Shown here piece after piece: positions 63,288 to 64,000 of a stretch of DNA of 64,000 bases; the first letter of the stretch is position 1, and each line of letters starts with the position of its first letter. The notes under the pieces are model-generated. The model saw only the letters and a list, made by a program, of their open reading frames with translations. It was not told where the DNA came from and made no database searches. The position numbers and the translations under genes are program-made. The stretch covers positions 620,001-684,000 of the forward strand of contig JAZGUH010000087.1 of assembly GCA_037893225.1 (NCBI GenBank), written 5' to 3'. The stretch comes from Hippasteria phrygiana. Lineage: Eukaryota > Echinodermata > Asteroidea > Valvatida > Goniasteridae.

Positions 63288-64000
63288 TTGCATGAAATAT
63301 CAACCAAATTCAGTAATTTTGACATGTATGGATAGCTTAGATCTGGCGCTACATGTTGCAATTATCGGCGGCTTCTTAGAGTTAAAACTTGTGGAGAAAA
63401 TTCAAACCTCGCAATGTTTATTTTCTTTCCGGCCAACATCTGTGTGCATATTACCTTCTATTTATTGCTCCATGCCTGTCAAATTCCCCAGGGTATGACT
63501 TGCTTTACTCATTCATAATTGCATGAAATATCAACCAAATTCAGTAATTTTGACATGTATGGATAGCTTAGATCTGGCGCTACATGTTGCAATCATCGGC
63601 GGCTTCCCAGAGTTAAAACTTGTGGAGAAAATTCAAACCTCGCAATGTTAATTTTCTTTCCGGCCAACATCTGTGTACATATTACCGTCTATTTATTGCT
63701 CCATGCATGTCAAATTCCCTGGGGTATGGACTTGCTTTACTCATTCATAATTGCATGAAATATCAACCAAATGCAGTAATTTTGACATGTATGTATAGCT
63801 TAGATCTGGCGCTACATGTTGCAATCATCGGCGGCTTCCCAGAGTTAAAACTTGTGGAGAAAATTCAAACCTCGCAATGTTTATTTTCTTTCCGGCCAAC
63901 ATCTGTGTACATGTTACCGTCTATTTATTGCTCCATGCATGTCAAATTCCCTGGGGTATGGACTTGCTTTACTCATTCATAATTGCATGAAATATCAACC
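63288..64000. repeat. Block 21 (incomplete at window edge)
   Basis: Order: E without c69 (63288-63518), G with c147 and without t222 (63519-63750), Bm (63751-63982), then 18 bp of the next monomer. The usual Af is missing after G. Loss of c69 and a147 and of the t222 end suggests a different lineage enters at the right edge. Confidence 0.9.

Larger units (their letters stand above)
1..64000. repeat. 232-bp satellite DNA array (whole window)
   Basis: Every base belongs to a head-to-tail 232-bp monomer in a single orientation. Each unit starts ttgcatgaaatatcaacc and ends ctcattcataa. The units tile without gaps: 275 complete monomers plus two edge fragments. Of these, 24 are 231 bp and one is 233 bp. 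Monomers differ from each other at a limited set of recurrent sites (m23, m29, m44-48, m69, m76, m89-90, m99, m131-132, m144, m147, m159, m163, m169, m189, m202-203, m222). Variants are shared in linked combinations, which defines subtypes and higher-order blocks. An A-type monomer has 48 C and 42 G (38.8% GC) and six CpGs, so CpG is only mildly below expectation. No spacer, transposon, microsatellite or unique sequence interrupts the array. Such arrays are typical of eukaryotic heterochromatin; centromeric function is possible but not shown. Family and species not recognised. Confidence 0.98.

Noticed and set aside
75..63982. Hundreds of overlapping + strand ORFs of 75-123 codons, one per monomer
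   Set aside because: Most start at TTG (m102), each runs about 1.5 monomers and ends at the TAA in cattcataa, and neighbours overlap in different frames. They are a by-product of the repeat and its 232-bp length. G monomers break them with a TAA, E monomers with a TGA. No conserved domain is recognised.
1..64000. CRISPR array
   Set aside because: The units are contiguous 232-bp copies with no unique spacers between short repeats and no cas genes.
1..64000. CENP-B box
   Set aside because: No match to the core TTCG-N4-A-N2-CGGG on either strand was seen. The only ttcg is in the rare attcgaac variants at about 9132 and 27921, without the CGGG part. This does not exclude centromere function.
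1..64000. Transposon, LTR or tandem gene family
   Set aside because: No terminal inverted repeats, LTRs, target-site duplications, poly(A) tails, reverse transcriptase or transposase reading frame. Monomer junctions are seamless.

Overview
The whole 64-kb window is one uninterrupted, head-to-tail tandem array of a satellite DNA monomer of 232 bp. I find no gene, RNA gene, mobile element or unique sequence. Counting units gives 275 complete monomers (206-63982), with a partial monomer at each edge (1-205 and 63983-64000). Lengths are tightly held: 250 monomers are 232 bp, 24 are 231 bp and one is 233 bp, and these sum exactly to 63,777 bp. Phase, copy number and length classes are therefore internally consistent. 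The monomer is about 39% GC (90 of 232 in the commonest type, counted by hand). An array this large and homogeneous points to eukaryotic constitutive heterochromatin (centromeric, pericentromeric or subtelomeric), read by an accurate long-read assembly. I do not recognise the family and cannot name the species.

Convention: m1 is the first t of ttgcatgaaa, so monomer 2 starts at 206. Subtypes are set by linked diagnostic bases. A: t at m23, g at m44, a at m45, t at m76, tt at m89-90, c at m99, a at m159, g at m163, c at m189. At: A with a at m23. Af: A with g at m23 and t at m29. B: g at m23, t at m44, cc at m89-90, a at m99; right halves are Bq (a144 g159 a163 a189), Br (same but g144), Bm (a159 g163 a189), Bp (a159 g163 c189) and Bc (g159 a163 c189); Bi adds t at m48. 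C: A left half with g159 a163 a189. D: g23 g44 c76, ct at m89-90, a99, A right half. E: the 231-bp type (c202, a203, one g lost at m210-211, t169). G: t23 c76 cc89-90 a99 with a132 and t222. J: t23 t44 cc89-90 a99 with the Bm right half. K: t23 t44 tt89-90 c99 with g159 a163 a189.

Layout. (1) 1-5.3 kb: the most diverse part, with private variants such as c at m45. (2) About 5.3-31 kb: mainly alternating A-Bq dimers (464 bp) with C and D monomers. (3) About 31-39 kb: a mosaic transition where Bq dies out. (4) About 39-63 kb: a strongly homogenised domain built from E' (E with c69), G, Af, Bm, Br, J and K. E monomers, usually followed by G and then Af, act as phase markers that cut the array into 21 blocks of 4 to 34 monomers. 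These blocks form a quasi higher-order repeat (HOR) structure with variable period.

The biology visible here is array evolution: segmental duplications offset by 1,391, 1,623, 4,173, 4,638, 5,564, 9,278 and 18,789 bp, hybrid monomers that mark unequal-crossover junctions, and clustered mutations copied with their neighbours. Open reading frames up to 197 codons occur on the + strand, but they follow from the monomer's stop-codon distribution and I do not call them genes.
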